Assembly (NCBI RefSeq): GCF_000613405.1 | Contig: NZ_BAIX01000014.1 | Span: 1-57,242, forward strand | Direction of reading: 5' to 3' | Length of the DNA stretch: 57,242 nt | DNA from: Hoylesella enoeca JCM 12259 | GTDB taxonomy: Bacteria; Bacteroidota; Bacteroidia; Bacteroidales; Bacteroidaceae | Part shown: in pieces, positions 1 through 9,391 of the stretch | Layout: each line of letters begins with the position of its first letter | How positions within the stretch are numbered: position 1 is the first letter of the stretch | Made by a program: the position numbers and the translations under genes | The notes under the pieces: generated by a model | Database searches by the model: none | Seen by the model: only the letters and a program-made list of their open reading frames with translations | Told to the model about the DNA's origin: nothing

Positions 1-167
1 CGGAGATTCTTTTTGGTCCGTGCAGCCGGTGCACGGCCCTGTCGGAGATTCTTTTTGGTCCGTGCAGCGGTGCGTGGCCCCGTCGGAAATTCTTTTTGGT
101 CCGTGCAGCAGGTGCATGGCCCCGTCGGAAATTCTTTTTGGTTCATGCAGCCGGTGCACGGACTCAT
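1..167. repeat. Tandem repeat, four 41-42 bp units at the window edge
   Basis: Units begin at 1, 43, 84 and 126. Each starts with cggaaattctttttggt or a close variant and contains the imperfect palindrome CCGTGCA-gccgg-TGCACGG. The array probably continues left of the window. It lies just past the 3' end of the fimbrillin-like gene. Open frames through it are repeat artefacts. Confidence 0.9.
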
Positions 168-215
168 ACATAAGAATTATTCTGTGCGCCATCAGTAAAA
201 GAATATTCGCCCGGC

Positions 216-1818
216 TCACTCCCACGCCTCTGCCCTGTACCCGCCGTCGCGGCCGTAGCCGTTGCTCACGCCGACGCTACCACTGGCGAAGCTCAGGACG
301 TACGCGCGGTTGCTGAGCACTGGGTCAGCACTTGACGACCAATAGATGCCGATGAAGCCAACGCCGCTCAGCTGCCCAGAGTTGTAGAAACCCAAGGCGG
401 CAGATAGAAGTAATTACCTGCGTCGACTGCGGAAGGGAGGCCAGAGTTGTTAATACTACTATTGCTGTTGCTATAGCTCTTGTACGTTGTACGCAGGTCG
501 GTTGTACCGTCGGCAGATTTCTCGGTACTGTAATGACCCTTGCTTTGTAACACGGACTTCTTCTTAAACCACATGCCGCCTTTATATAAATGACCCATAG
601 TAGTCCATAACTCGTCTGCGTCCCAACGTGGATCGCCGTACATGCAATACCAAGACATCTCGTTAACGTTTGGTACGTTGTTAAATGAACTGCGGGTAGC
701 ATCGAAGCGACCTGAACCGCCGCCCTCGTGGTAGTAACGTGGGTCTGTGTTGCTCTTGGGGTAGTCGCTGCTGGCAGACTGAGTCGTCAGTGTTGGCTGG
801 CTGCCACCAAGGTTCCATTCATGCCCCTTCCAGTACTGTTCCTGTGCGTCCCACATATAGTATTTGTCGCCCTCGTAGTTCTTTACGTCAAGTTGTGCGG
901 TCATATCGTAGTAAGTGTTCGAAGCGTATGCTGTAGATGGATATGTCTTGGTTATGGTGCCCTCCACATTTGTTACCATGTCCTTTACCCAGTAACGTAC
1001 CTTTAAAGTATGAGTTCCTGGCTTAATCACCATGTAAGCTCCGTTAGTTGTTACGCTGGCTGCGCTGTTAGTCAGTGGGAAGCCATTGTTGTAACTGCTA
1101 CCACTTGTTGCGTCTTGTGTCGTTAAGATATCTTAGTGCCGTCTGTTACTGTGGAAGCATCTAAAGCACCCGTTGTTGCGTTGACAGTGTAGGTCGCAGC
1201 GATATCGTTGTCGGAGCTTACCTCCACCTTTGTTAAGTAGCAGCCTTGCAGTACAGTGTTACTTGTGTAAGGCTGGAAAACCAAGTAAGCTGGCTGATGC
1301 TCCAATTCGAACGCAAACTGATTTTTGCCTGTCACCTTATTTGCAGTTGCAGTACCGTAATCGCCTGCTGTGCCAAAGTGCGCAGTATTGTCTGGAGCTG
1401 TTTGGCTCTGGGCCGTTGAGATACTTACTGAGTTGCCGCTGCTGTTCTTGCCCAAGTAATAAACCTTATAACTACTACTTGCAGTAAACTTTCCAGGAAC
1501 CATATACTTAAAAGCAGCTACCTTGCTCGTTGGAGCGTTCGTACTCTTTTGCAATACCCCGTCGTCGTCCTTTACGTAGATATAATCGTCTTTCTCCCAA
1601 TAGAAGTTTCCACTGTTGTAATCCATTGAGGTGCGGGTCTTAGTCTCGTCACCAGTAACAAAAGTAGTGAGGTTCTTGTCGTTATCCTCATTGGTGTTCG
1701 TTGGGTTCTGGTCTACATCCTCATTAGCACAGGAAGCAAATACCATCGCTATGCCGAACACGAAAGCCAAAGACTTTAGTCGTGCGGTAAATGAATGTTG
1801 TTTCATTGTTTTCTTCAT
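216..1818 (-). CDS. Fimbrillin-like surface lipoprotein, two frameshifts in this sequence
   Basis: The start at 1818 gives a lipoprotein signal peptide with lipobox VFASC (Cys about residue 30) and a Thr/Asn-rich mature start, as in fimbrillin-family proteins. The frame stops at about 1123, but the next frame continues without a gap if one T is added in the T run near 1125-1128 (..GTKIS-LTTQDATSGSS..). A second break near 394-401 is repaired by one extra base and restores LPALGFYNSG. The restored C-terminus runs to the TGA at 216-218. It contains YWSSS and a SFASGSVGVSNGYGRDGG stretch resembling the Fibrobacter-type major paralogous domain. The product is probably displayed on the outer membrane. 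Two missing bases could be real decay, but the same error type occurs in essential genes here, so I favour sequencing error. The precise family is uncertain. Confidence 0.72.
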
Positions 1819-1851
1819 TGTTACTTTGTTCTGTTTGTTAATAACTCTCTG

Positions 1852-2064
1852 TTAGTCTTCCCATGATGGATTCTCTTCGTCCTCGTCTTCATCTTCATCC
1901 TCCCATGGCATTGATGACTTAGCACTTGAAATGGTGCCGCCATGATGACCTGGTCTGTGCTGAGTAGTCGGGAAAGACGTGTCCATCAAATTAGTGGTTT
2001 CGTTCATTTGGATGATCATGCAACTAGGTGCAGAATAATCCCTCTTAGCTTGTTCTTTTCTCAT
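1852..2064 (-). CDS. Small acidic-tailed protein upstream of the fimbrillin-like gene
   Basis: A frame of 70 codons from ATG at 2064; a longer in-frame start at 2133 has no homolog-like character and would overlap a terminator-like hairpin. The body (RDYSAPSCMIIQMNETTNLM) is followed by a TQHRPGHHGG segment and an Asp/Glu run ending NPSWED. It has no signal peptide or membrane segment. It sits 33 nt before the fimbrillin-like lipoprotein on the same strand, so the two are likely cotranscribed. I do not recognise a named family, although short proteins of this style often precede surface lipoprotein genes in Prevotella. The function is unknown. Confidence 0.6.
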   Translation of the reverse strand: MRKEQAKRDYSAPSCMIIQMNETTNLMDTSFPTTQHRPGHHGGTISSAKSSMPWEDEDEDEDEENPSWED

Positions 2065-2133
2065 AACTTTCTTGATTAAAATAGCTGTTATTTCGTTCTT
2101 ATTTTGTTTTAAATTGAGTTCACAAAAGGGCAT

Positions 2134-2172
2134 AAAAAAGCGAACAAAGGGAACTCCGAGAAGCCCTTTGTT
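2134..2172 (-). terminator. Terminator-like hairpin in the leader of the fimbrillin locus
   Basis: On the minus strand AACAAAGGG and CCCTTTGTT pair around a 12-nt loop. A TCGC linker and a run of six T follow at 2139-2134. It lies upstream of the small gene at 2064, so it may act as an attenuator of the locus or end an unseen leader RNA. Confidence 0.5.
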
Positions 2173-2196
2173 TATTGGGGGTTAGTCGTCTCCCCT

Positions 2197-2264
2197 CGCG
2201 CGCGCGTAGGGTGAGACGTGAAAGGCATTTATGCCAGGTAAGATGTGTGTGTGTGTGTGTGTGT
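2197..2264. repeat. Adjacent (CG)5 and (GT)10 dinucleotide tracts
   Basis: Alternating CG at 2197-2206 and an uninterrupted alternating TG tract at 2244-2264. Both fall between the start of the fimbrillin-locus small gene (2064) and the nearest leftward promoter-like box (2286-2293). Such tracts are prone to slippage. Here they would change leader length rather than reading frame. Confidence 0.85.
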
Positions 2265-2284
2265 TAAGACTTTTTCCGAGATAT

Positions 2285-2357
2285 GCAAATATAAACCGTT
2301 AAAAGATGCAAGAGAGTTGCTGTTCTTTTGCATCACGTTATTGCTGTTTATATTTGC
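2285..2357. promoter_or_regulatory. Nested dyad with divergent promoter-like boxes
   Basis: GCAAATATAAAC at 2285-2296 is perfectly inverted as GTTTATATTTGC at 2346-2357. Inside lies a second inverted pair, GATGCAA at 2305-2311 and TTGCATC at 2328-2334. Each outer arm contains the -7 consensus TATATTTG pointing outward. The rightward one has a TTTG at 2327-2330, 18 nt upstream. It separates the leftward fimbrillin locus from the rightward glycosidase gene. Confidence 0.55.
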
Positions 2358-2534
2358 TTGTTTTATCATATCTTGATTGCTCTTTTTGATCGGCCTCGCT
2401 TGTTCAGACCCCCATCCCCCTAACTTAGGGGGCGAAGGCGAAAAACCGGGGGCAAAGGTAAGTAAAGATTCTTAAACGGGCAAATGTTTCACAAAGAAAT
2501 TTATACTTAACGATGGAATACATTGTTTTTTGCG

Positions 2535-2542
2535 TAACTTTG
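2535..2542 (+). promoter_or_regulatory. Promoter -7 box for the GH115-like gene
   Basis: TAACTTTG matches TAnnTTTG and lies 18 nt before the ATG at 2561. No convincing -33 TTTG is seen. Confidence 0.55.
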
Positions 2543-2560
2543 CATGACAATCAACGACAA

Positions 2561-4734
2561 ATGAAGATGATGAATTTCAGACTGTTTATTGCTTTTTTTA
2601 TTCTGCTTTTCCCAAACGTTTCGATGGCTGCAACGTGGTTTGGTTTGACGGAACAACACAAGTGACGTATTCCACACAAGAAAAATTATCGCCCGTTGTG
2701 GGTATTGCGCTCGACATGTTTGCATCAGACATGCAGGCGGTCACGGGACTTCCGGCTGCAGCACGTGTCAATGCGCCTATCGAGATTTATCAACTCGATC
2801 TGCTGAATAACAAAGAGTTTAAGCAGATCGACAATCTTCGGCTTCCTGTCGGTCAGATTATCACCAAGCCGGATGCCTTTTATATCGGTGTGAAAAAGGG
2901 TAAGATCATTGTGATGGGCAGCAATGCGCGCGGCACGGCGTATGGTGTGCTCGAACTGTCGCGCATTGCCGGTGTTTCGCCTTGGGTGTGGTGGGGCGAC
3001 ATCGTGCCTGAGCGCCAACAGCGATTGGTGATGAACGAGCAATTCAGCACTGTTCAGTCGCCGGCCGTTGAGCATCGGGCCATTGCTTTCGATGAGCAAG
3101 ATGTCAACCTGATTCCATGGAGCCAGGCTACGATCGATCGCCAATCGGCGAGTAAAAGACTCGGGCCGGTTACTTATCGGCGCCTTTTCGAGCTGATGCT
3201 GCGGCTGCGCGCCAACACGCTTTGGAGTGAAGAGGCTGCGTGGGACGACTTCACCGCCATCAAAGATAATGTGGAGTTGGCCGACAATTTCGATCTGTTC
3301 GTCGGCACGAAGACACATCTTTTCTCTTATGTCAAGGGCAAGAAGAAATCGATTTCCGTACATTTCATGTTGCACGACGACGGTTTCGGTTATCTCACGA
3401 GCGATTCCGAGGGTGTTCATAAGCGGCCCAACGCTCACAGCGCCTTGTCTTATCACCTCAACGCTGCCGGTCGTCCGCACGATGATCTGTGGCTCACCAC
3501 GATTCAGCCGGGGCTTGTCTGCCATGAATTGAAGACTGCTTACGAGCGTGGAATCAACCAGTTGTGGGTGGTGCATGTGACGAATCCCAAATCAGCCATA
3601 ATCCCGTTGTCGCTCGCGATGGATCTGGCATGGAATCCAAATACCGTCAAACGCGATGCGACTAACCGCTATGTAGACGGCGTTTTACAGCAAATTGCAG
3701 GGCGAAAAGCCGCTGATCGTCTGCGCCCTGTGATGCAACAGTTTTATCATCTCACGGGTATTCGTCGACCGGAGTGGATGGGATGGAATCGCTCGGCTGG
3801 TCAGCTGCGGGCCATTCAGCACACGGCATTGAATGCAAATGCGTTTGGAGATGAGTTGGAAACCTATCTGAGCAACTATGACAGGCTGCGAGTGGCTGTG
3901 CAGGAAATCGAGCGAGATGTTCCGGCAATGCTTCGCGATGCGTTTTTTGCGGCTGTTAAATATCCCGTTTGGGCTGCCGCCGCCATGGCCAACAAGCAAC
4001 TTCAAGCGCAGGAAGCGCGCGAATTGGCGCGTCCGCAGTCGTTCCATCATGACAGCGAAGCCCTCGCTTCGGCTGCCAACAGCGTCAAAGCTTATCGCGA
4101 GATTCAGCAACTCACGGCCTATTATAACGACAAACTGGCTGGGGGAAAATGGAAAGGACTGATGAATATGGCGCCGCGCAACCTGCCGGTGTTTGCCGAA
4201 CCGAATTTGCCCGATCGTCTTTCGGAACAGGAAATCAAACAATATGCAACGACAGAAGTGCCCCAATCCAAAGTGAATCTCGACGGATGCACGGTCAAAA
4301 ATGCGTGTGAATATGTCTCGTCAACACCCGACGTGCAGCAGATTGACATGCTGGGACACAGTGTGAAAGCCGTATTGATTCCGCAAAACGGTTCGCTGGT
4401 TTATTCGTTTTACGCCGAGCGGAGCGGCAATGCCGTGTTGCGCATCGCGCTGATACCCACTCCTACGGACACGAAACACACGCGGTTGCTCGCCGTCGGC
4501 ATGGATGGCGCAACACCGATGACCATCCCGGTGGAAACAGATTATCGTTCTAAGGATTGGGAAAACAATGTGTTGCAGGGGCAAGTGCGCCTCAATCTTC
4601 CGATCAATATCGCGAAAGGAAGTCACACGCTGACGTTGAAAGCCGTGGGAGCAACAATCATTGTCGATCAATGGATGCTCGACTTCACGCCCAATCGGGC
4701 ATTCTATATCTTCCCGATCAGACCTGCTCAATAA
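2561..4734 (+). CDS. GH115-like glycosidase (alpha-glucuronidase family), frameshifted after the signal peptide
   Basis: ATG at 2561 encodes a Sec signal peptide (MKMMNFRLFIAFFILLFPN, then SMAA), after which the frame hits TGA. The mature protein continues in another frame from about 2635. Adding one A at the GCAAC near 2631-2633 joins them as SMAANVVWFDGTTQV. The mature part shows GH115 features: a GTAYGVLELSRIAGVSPWVWWGD segment near residue 130, FELMLRLRANTLW near 215 and a YERGINQLWVVHV segment near 350. The C-terminal beta-sandwich is retained. GH115 enzymes remove glucuronic acid side chains from xylan and similar glycans. At about 725 residues it is shorter than most members, and the usual NDE motif is degenerate (FDEQD), so substrate and activity are uncertain. 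It is convergent with trmB. Confidence 0.7.
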
Positions 4735-4739
4735 ATCAT

Positions 4740-5507
4740 TTACTTGCTGGTGGAGCGGCTGCTGCGCTTCGAACGATGATAACTACGGTATTCGTCGAGC
4801 GGAATTTCAACCTCGGGTTCGGTCAATTGACCGTCGTGCGGGAGTTGGAATTGCAGATATCGGATATTCAGTCCGCGCTCCATCCACATTGATTCATAAT
4901 AAGTGCGAATGTCGAGCAACGGCGAATGCTCTTCGGATAACTGCGAATGATAAAGATCTTCGGTCTTGAAAAGAAGCGGAAGATGATTGTGCTCTACCAT
5001 CAACGAGGTGTAAGTGAAGAGAAAATTGCTGTCGGTTTTCAAATGAATAATGCCCCGGTCTGTCAAGAAGCGGCGATAACGCGCCATGAAAAACGTACTC
5101 GTGAGTCGTTTGTGCACGTTTTTCATCTGCGGATCACTGAATGTCAACCAAATCTCTTGCACTTCATCAGGCCCGAAAAAACGGTCGATGATCTCAATAT
5201 TGGTGCGCAAAAAGGCTACATTTTGTAGGTTTTCATCCAGTGCTTGTTTAGCGCCCGTGTACATTCTTGCGCCTTTGATGTCCACTCCGATGAAGTTGAT
5301 TTCGGGATAAAGTTTGGCCAATCCCACAGTGTATTCGCCTTTGCCGCAACCCAATTCAAGTATGATGGGATGATCGTTGTGAAAGAATCGTTCACGCCAA
5401 AAACCTTGCATATCGAACGAAACACCCTCCATGGCAGCGAAAGGATATTGAAAAACATTGCTGAATGTCTCCATTTCAGCAAACTTCTGTAACTTGCCTT
5501 TACTCAT
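4740..5507 (-). CDS. trmB: tRNA (guanine-N7-)-methyltransferase
   Basis: A 255-residue protein with the SAM-binding motif [12 protein letters not shown] near residues 50-61, the GVDIKG strand, and the TrmB signature [14 protein letters not shown] near residues 124-137. It methylates G46 of tRNAs in the cytoplasm. It ends 5 nt from the convergent GH115-like gene, with no clear terminator between them. The last residues are basic and Ser/Arg rich. The frame is intact. The start at 5507 fits the usual Bacteroidetes N-terminus [11 protein letters not shown]. Confidence 0.93.
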   Translation of the reverse strand: MSKGKLQKFAEMETFSNVFQYPFAAMEGVSFDMQGFWRERFFHNDHPIILELGCGKGEYTVGLAKLYPEINFIGVDIKGARMYTGAKQALDENLQNVAFLRTNIEIIDRFFGPDEVQEIWLTFSDPQMKNVHKRLTSTFFMARYRRFLTDRGIIHLKTDSNFLFTYTSLMVEHNHLPLLFKTEDLYHSQLSEEHSPLLDIRTYYESMWMERGLNIRYLQFQLPHDGQLTEPEVEIPLDEYRSYHRSKRSSRSTSK

Positions 5508-5564
5508 AGCATGTAAAAAATAGCGGGAAATCTACTCTTTGTAAGATCTGCGTTTGATGCGTGC

Positions 5565-6143
5565 TCATACGCCGTCGTTATCATTTTCCTCTTTATCAGA
5601 GCCAACATCGCTGCCCGTATCCAACTGATTGTCTTTGCTGATGGTGACTCCTCCCATTTTGGATAACTTCAACACCAGAGGCACATACTCATCGCTTGAC
5701 TTGTCGGGTGACCCCACACTGGCTGCGAAATAAAGATTGTCGCCTTCTGCACAATTGAAAACGATGCCCAGTAAAGCACCGTTTTTGCGGTATGATTCAT
5801 CAATAGAACCCTGGAAGTCGGCCTTGGTAAAACTACGACTGAAAAACTCGCTGCCGTCTTTTCTCAATATCTGAAGCTCGATTCGATTGTCGAAATATTT
5901 TTGATTGTCGTCTGAAACAGTCGGCAACGACGGATCCGCAGCAAACCGAACGGTAATCGTATAAATGCTTCCCAGCCATTCTATCTGGCGCGTCTGCACA
6001 TAATCACCCATCTTGAGTGTTTTTGTCGACCGCACAACAGAGGGTTTCTTGGCAATGATCTCATTAGAATTACGCTTGCTGTGGCATGCTGTCAGCGCCC
6101 CGATTATCAGCATCCACAGACATATAAATTGAATCTTTCTCAT
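5565..6143 (-). CDS. DUF4738-like lipoprotein
   Basis: The start MRKIQFICLW at 6143 is preferred over an upstream ATG at 6167 because it follows the promoter box at 6165-6172 and gives a clean lipoprotein signal with lipobox ALTAC. The mature part of about 170 residues has the segment DNRIELQILRKDGSEFFSRS and ends in an acidic Asp/Glu/Asn tail. It resembles the Bacteroidetes DUF4738 family, from memory. The role is unknown, and it is probably anchored in an envelope membrane. It is divergent from the DUF4230 pair. Confidence 0.72.
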   Translation of the reverse strand: MRKIQFICLWMLIIGALTACHSKRNSNEIIAKKPSVVRSTKTLKMGDYVQTRQIEWLGSIYTITVRFAADPSLPTVSDDNQKYFDNRIELQILRKDGSEFFSRSFTKADFQGSIDESYRKNGALLGIVFNCAEGDNLYFAASVGSPDKSSDEYVPLVLKLSKMGGVTISKDNQLDTGSDVGSDKEENDNDGV

Positions 6144-6164
6144 CGTTTTATATCGCTTTGCGTG

Positions 6165-6201
6165 CAAAGGTACTAAAATTGACCGTAAATGCTTATCTTT
6201 G
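6165..6201. promoter_or_regulatory. Divergent promoter pair
   Basis: TACCTTTG on the minus strand (6172-6165) serves the lipoprotein starting at 6143. TATCTTTG on the plus strand (6194-6201) serves the DUF4230 gene starting at 6226. Both match the Bacteroidetes -7 box. Confidence 0.6.
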
Positions 6202-6225
6202 CAAACAAATTAATCAGTCGAGAAG

Positions 6226-6906
6226 ATGAAGAAAAGCCTGTTGTTTCTATCCTTGATCACACTCGTTGCTTTCTCTTGTACACGGAGAAAGACGGCCGAC
6301 AAGACCGATCCTGTGGATACCCTACCGATGATGGTGTTGCAGATCCAGAAATGTTCGCGTTTATACACCACAGAATTTCGTGTGCATAAAATCATTACGC
6401 ACGATGATCAAAAGAAACTTACCGGCTCGTTTCTGCACCATGACTTCAGTATCAATCTGCCTTTGGGCAAGCGAAAAGTAGCAATCCCGATGGATGCAAC
6501 TCTAAAAGCCTATGTGGATTTCAGTGATTTCTCGGCTGATCATATTCATCGCAACGGCCGAAAGATCGAAATCATTCTTCCAGATCCGCGCGTTGTCCTC
6601 ACGTCGAGTCGTATCAATAATGGTGATGTCAGACAATTTGTGGCGCTCACTCGATCGCATTTCACCGACGAAGAACTGTCATCCTACGAACGACAAGGTC
6701 GACAAGCCATTATCAATGATATTCCACGGATGGGGATTATCGAACAAGCACAAGCCAGTGCAGCTCACATTCTCATCCCGATGTTTCGGCAAATGGGATA
6801 TGACGAAAAAGATATCACCGTTACATTCCGCAAACAATTCTCCCTCCATGATCTCACTTCACTCTTGAATCAAACGTCAGAACGAAATGAAAAAGTCAAC
6901 CCATAG
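6226..6906 (+). CDS. DUF4230 lipoprotein
   Basis: 226 residues. It has a lipoprotein signal with lipobox AFSC (Cys18). A domain follows that fits DUF4230: LYTTEFRVHKIITHD, KVAIPMDATLKAYVDFSDFS, IEIILPDPRVVLTSSRI, and a helical C-terminus with EQAQASAAHILIPMFRQMG. The family is exported or membrane anchored and of unknown function. The 3' end overlaps the next gene, also DUF4230-like, by 20 nt, which implies coupled expression. Confidence 0.82.
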   Translation: MKKSLLFLSLITLVAFSCTRRKTADKTDPVDTLPMMVLQIQKCSRLYTTEFRVHKIITHDDQKKLTGSFLHHDFSINLPLGKRKVAIPMDATLKAYVDFSDFSADHIHRNGRKIEIILPDPRVVLTSSRINNGDVRQFVALTRSHFTDEELSSYERQGRQAIINDIPRMGIIEQAQASAAHILIPMFRQMGYDEKDITVTFRKQFSLHDLTSLLNQTSERNEKVNP

Positions 6907-7540
6907 ATTCCTTTCCGTGCTCGATTGGATGTCGCGTCTGCATGGCTTGTCACTCATTGTTGCCATCGCAGCACCCATTCTTTTATTGATCATCGTTTTC
7001 TTTTTGCTTAAAGGCACTTCGGTCGGTATCGAACAAAACGATCGAATCAGCGTAACCCCCACCCAGATACGTGCTATCGAAGAAATCGGCGAATGGGAGT
7101 TTCTCTCCATCAGTGACGAAGAACTCATCGATACGGTTTCCTACGGATTCTTCGGCGACAGCGAATTGGTACGTATATATTATGGTACGCTGCGCCTTGG
7201 GATCAATCTTCGTGAAGCCAAACCGGGTTGGATCAAAGTTGAGAAAGATTCTATTGCCGTTCGATTGCCATCCGTCCGACTCTTAGATCAAGACTTTATC
7301 GATGAAGCGCGCACGGTTTCGTTTTTCGAAAGCGGCACATGGACGGGGCAAGATCGTGAAAATCTCTATCAGCGAGCTTATCAAGCGATGCTCCGCCGAT
7401 GTCTGACGCGTCAAAATATCAACACTGCCGAGCAAAATGCTCGCAACCAATTTCATAAACTGATGCTGTCGATGGGCTATAAAAAAGTGAACATTCAAGT
7501 TGAAAAACCATCAATAGGCATCCCCAAACGTCCAAATTGA
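6887..7540 (+). CDS. DUF4230 membrane-anchored protein
   Basis: 217 residues. The N-terminus carries one strong membrane segment (LSLIVAIAAPILLLIIVFFLL, about residues 21-41) rather than a lipobox. The rest parallels the preceding gene: SVTPTQIRAIEEIGEWEFLS, RIYYGTLRLGINL, KDSIAVRLPSVRLLDQDFIDE and a C-terminal helical region ending MGYKKVNIQVEKPS. The tandem arrangement with a 20-nt overlap suggests an ancient duplication whose products work together in the envelope. The function is not known. Confidence 0.8.
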   Translation: MKKSTHRFLSVLDWMSRLHGLSLIVAIAAPILLLIIVFFLLKGTSVGIEQNDRISVTPTQIRAIEEIGEWEFLSISDEELIDTVSYGFFGDSELVRIYYGTLRLGINLREAKPGWIKVEKDSIAVRLPSVRLLDQDFIDEARTVSFFESGTWTGQDRENLYQRAYQAMLRRCLTRQNINTAEQNARNQFHKLMLSMGYKKVNIQVEKPSIGIPKRPN

Positions 7541-7552
7541 GAAAAATAAAGC

Positions 7553-7757
7553 GTCGGAGAGTCCCGACGAGCAAGAAATCAGAAAAACAGCGTTTCGGGA
7601 TACCCCGACGAGCTGTCCGGAAGAAAAATGAGCTGTCGGGGAGTCCCGACGAGCAAAAATCAGAAAAACAGCGTTTCGGGATGCCCCGACGAGCTGCTCG
7701 GAAGAGAAATGAGCTGTCGGAGAATCCCGACGAGCAAAAAATCAGAAAAACAAGAAC
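7553..7757. repeat. Tandem palindromic repeat, five units of about 41 bp (82-bp higher-order period)
   Basis: Two alternating 40-41 bp unit types, beginning gtcggagagtcccgacgagc and ttcgggataccccgacgagc. Each holds a small inverted repeat (GTCGGG-gagt-CCCGAC, TCGGG-atac-CCCGA). The array begins 12 nt after the DUF4230 stop. A 93-codon open frame across it (7537-7818) is low-complexity and not a gene. Confidence 0.88.
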
Positions 7758-7860
7758 GGGTGGCTGGCTGAGGGGAGCTGTTTTTCGCCCTTTTGCTGTG
7801 TTGAGGGAGATTTCGTAGCTGCGATAGATCAGGGTAGATAGGGAAATGGAATTTTATTAT

Positions 7861-7868
7861 TACCTTTG
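7861..7868 (+). promoter_or_regulatory. Promoter -7 box for the lipoprotein at 7938
   Basis: TACCTTTG matches TAnnTTTG and predicts a leader of about 60 nt. No clear -33 TTTG. Confidence 0.5.
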
Positions 7869-7937
7869 CACGCAACAAGTTGAGTGTAGATCAAATCAGG
7901 ATGACGTTTTTTTTAATAACACGAAAAGTAGTAAGAG

Positions 7938-9311
7938 ATGAAGAAAGTATTAATAGCTATTGCTTTATGCACCGTGATGTCGGCTTGCAGCAAAGACGAG
8001 CCTATCGACAATGGGAAACACACTCCGACACCGCCGAATACCGAAATGCAGAAAGTGAAGAATGAGGAATTAGCCAAATATTTTGATTTGAATCAAGGTC
8101 TCACCGTTTATCAGGCTTTGGAGAAGGTGAAAGCCACGAAGGGTGCGAAGACTGTCGACGGCAGACAGATCCATGTCACTGCTGTCAACGAGGTGAGCCG
8201 CGACGAGCAAGCTGGCTCATTCACGGTGGTGGTGGCGGGCACTGTGGCAGGCAAGGCATTTAACAAGAACGTTAACTTTGATGGATTTGCACAGAAGCCC
8301 ACGGATGAGGCGATGGCCAAACGCGTAGTGGCGACGTGGAAAAGCAACATAGCGTTTCAGAAGGATTTTGATTTTGACACGCTCTATCGCCTCGGCGATT
8401 TGTCTAAATTCACCACGGCTTACTGGTCGCAGTTTGTAGATTTCACGGCGTCGGCCCCCGATGGTTCTCGTCGCTATGTGTTTACGCCGGAAGATCTTGC
8501 GCAAACCACGATCAGCGATATTCGGTTCTCTGCATCGGGAAGTCGTGCGGGGACAATTTCGTTTGTCGTCACCTATAAAGGCATCAAAGGTAACACGGGT
8601 AGCGGCGTGAATGGTGCGCCACAGCTGTCGTTTGATAAAAATGCGTATTACAAGCATCAGGTTTCGCTCCATACAGAGGCTGTCAAAGGGTTTTATATGC
8701 GTGGCGTGTATGAGCATATCGACGTGTTTTATGCCGGATTGCTGCAATATGATCACGCGAAGTTTATTCCCCGCATCTTACATAAAATAAAAAATGACGG
8801 CGACAACACGATATCTGTGACGCTGAAACTCTTGGCCAACGATGGGAAGGAAACGGAGCTGGCTCAGTTTGAACAAACGCTTAACGGATTTAAGCCCCTC
8901 GCCGACCTGAACAAAGATCTGCTGTTGGCCAATAGCACGGAGTTAGGCAAATATTTCGGAAAGAAGTTTCGGACTACGCCCGACGGCGACAAACTCGCGC
9001 AGATGAGTGCTTCACCTGTGCGGGCGTGGATAGAGAAGGTGCAAATGGGTGTTCGCCGTGATGGGAATCATATTGATTTGTGGCCTGAAAAGGAGACAAG
9101 GGGCAATGGGAGTTCTATTGTCACCGTGTGGAAGCCGGCTTCGGGAAGTGGTTCTACGCTTGATCTTTATTTCGAGAATCCGATCTTTGAGATTGTGGAG
9201 GCTCGCAAAGAAGGTATCTTCCTGAATTTGAAGTTGAAGTTGACAAGTGTCAATGGGACTGCCGTGGAAGGCGTGGTCGTGCCTTTGCGCGTGCATCTGA
9301 TTAAGGAATAA
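7938..9311 (+). CDS. Exported lipoprotein of unknown function
   Basis: 457 residues with a typical Bacteroidetes lipoprotein signal (lipobox VMSAC, Cys17) and a polar linker KDEPIDNGKHTPTPP. The mature part looks like repeated beta-rich modules: a first region around TVDGRQIHVTAVNEVSRD, a second around DIRFSASGSRAGTISFVVTYKG, and a C-terminal strand-rich part ending GVVVPLRVHLIKE. I do not recognise a named domain. It stands alone between a palindromic array and a strong terminator, so it is probably monocistronic. It is probably surface or periplasmic, anchored by its lipid. Confidence 0.78.
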   Translation: MKKVLIAIALCTVMSACSKDEPIDNGKHTPTPPNTEMQKVKNEELAKYFDLNQGLTVYQALEKVKATKGAKTVDGRQIHVTAVNEVSRDEQAGSFTVVVAGTVAGKAFNKNVNFDGFAQKPTDEAMAKRVVATWKSNIAFQKDFDFDTLYRLGDLSKFTTAYWSQFVDFTASAPDGSRRYVFTPEDLAQTTISDIRFSASGSRAGTISFVVTYKGIKGNTGSGVNGAPQLSFDKNAYYKHQVSLHTEAVKGFYMRGVYEHIDVFYAGLLQYDHAKFIPRILHKIKNDGDNTISVTLKLLANDGKETELAQFEQTLNGFKPLADLNKDLLLANSTELGKYFGKKFRTTPDGDKLAQMSASPVRAWIEKVQMGVRRDGNHIDLWPEKETRGNGSSIVTVWKPASGSGSTLDLYFENPIFEIVEARKEGIFLNLKLKLTSVNGTAVEGVVVPLRVHLIKE

Positions 9312-9339
9312 GTAGCATAACGCTGCCCTCATCATACAA

Positions 9340-9373
9340 ACATCGGATTACTCTGGTTGGAGTAATCCGATGT
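9340..9373. terminator. Bidirectional terminator between lipoprotein and lptD
   Basis: A perfect 14-bp stem (ACATCGGATTACTC / GAGTAATCCGATGT) with a 6-nt loop. TTATCTTT follows on the plus side and TTTGTATG on the minus side. It ends both the rightward lipoprotein gene and the leftward lptD. Confidence 0.85.
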
Positions 9374-9391
9374 TTATCTTTCATCACAGAA

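Noticed and set aside
7537..7818. 93-codon open frame
   Set aside because: It is the translation of the 41-bp palindromic array. The repeated peptide follows the DNA period, and it has no start context.
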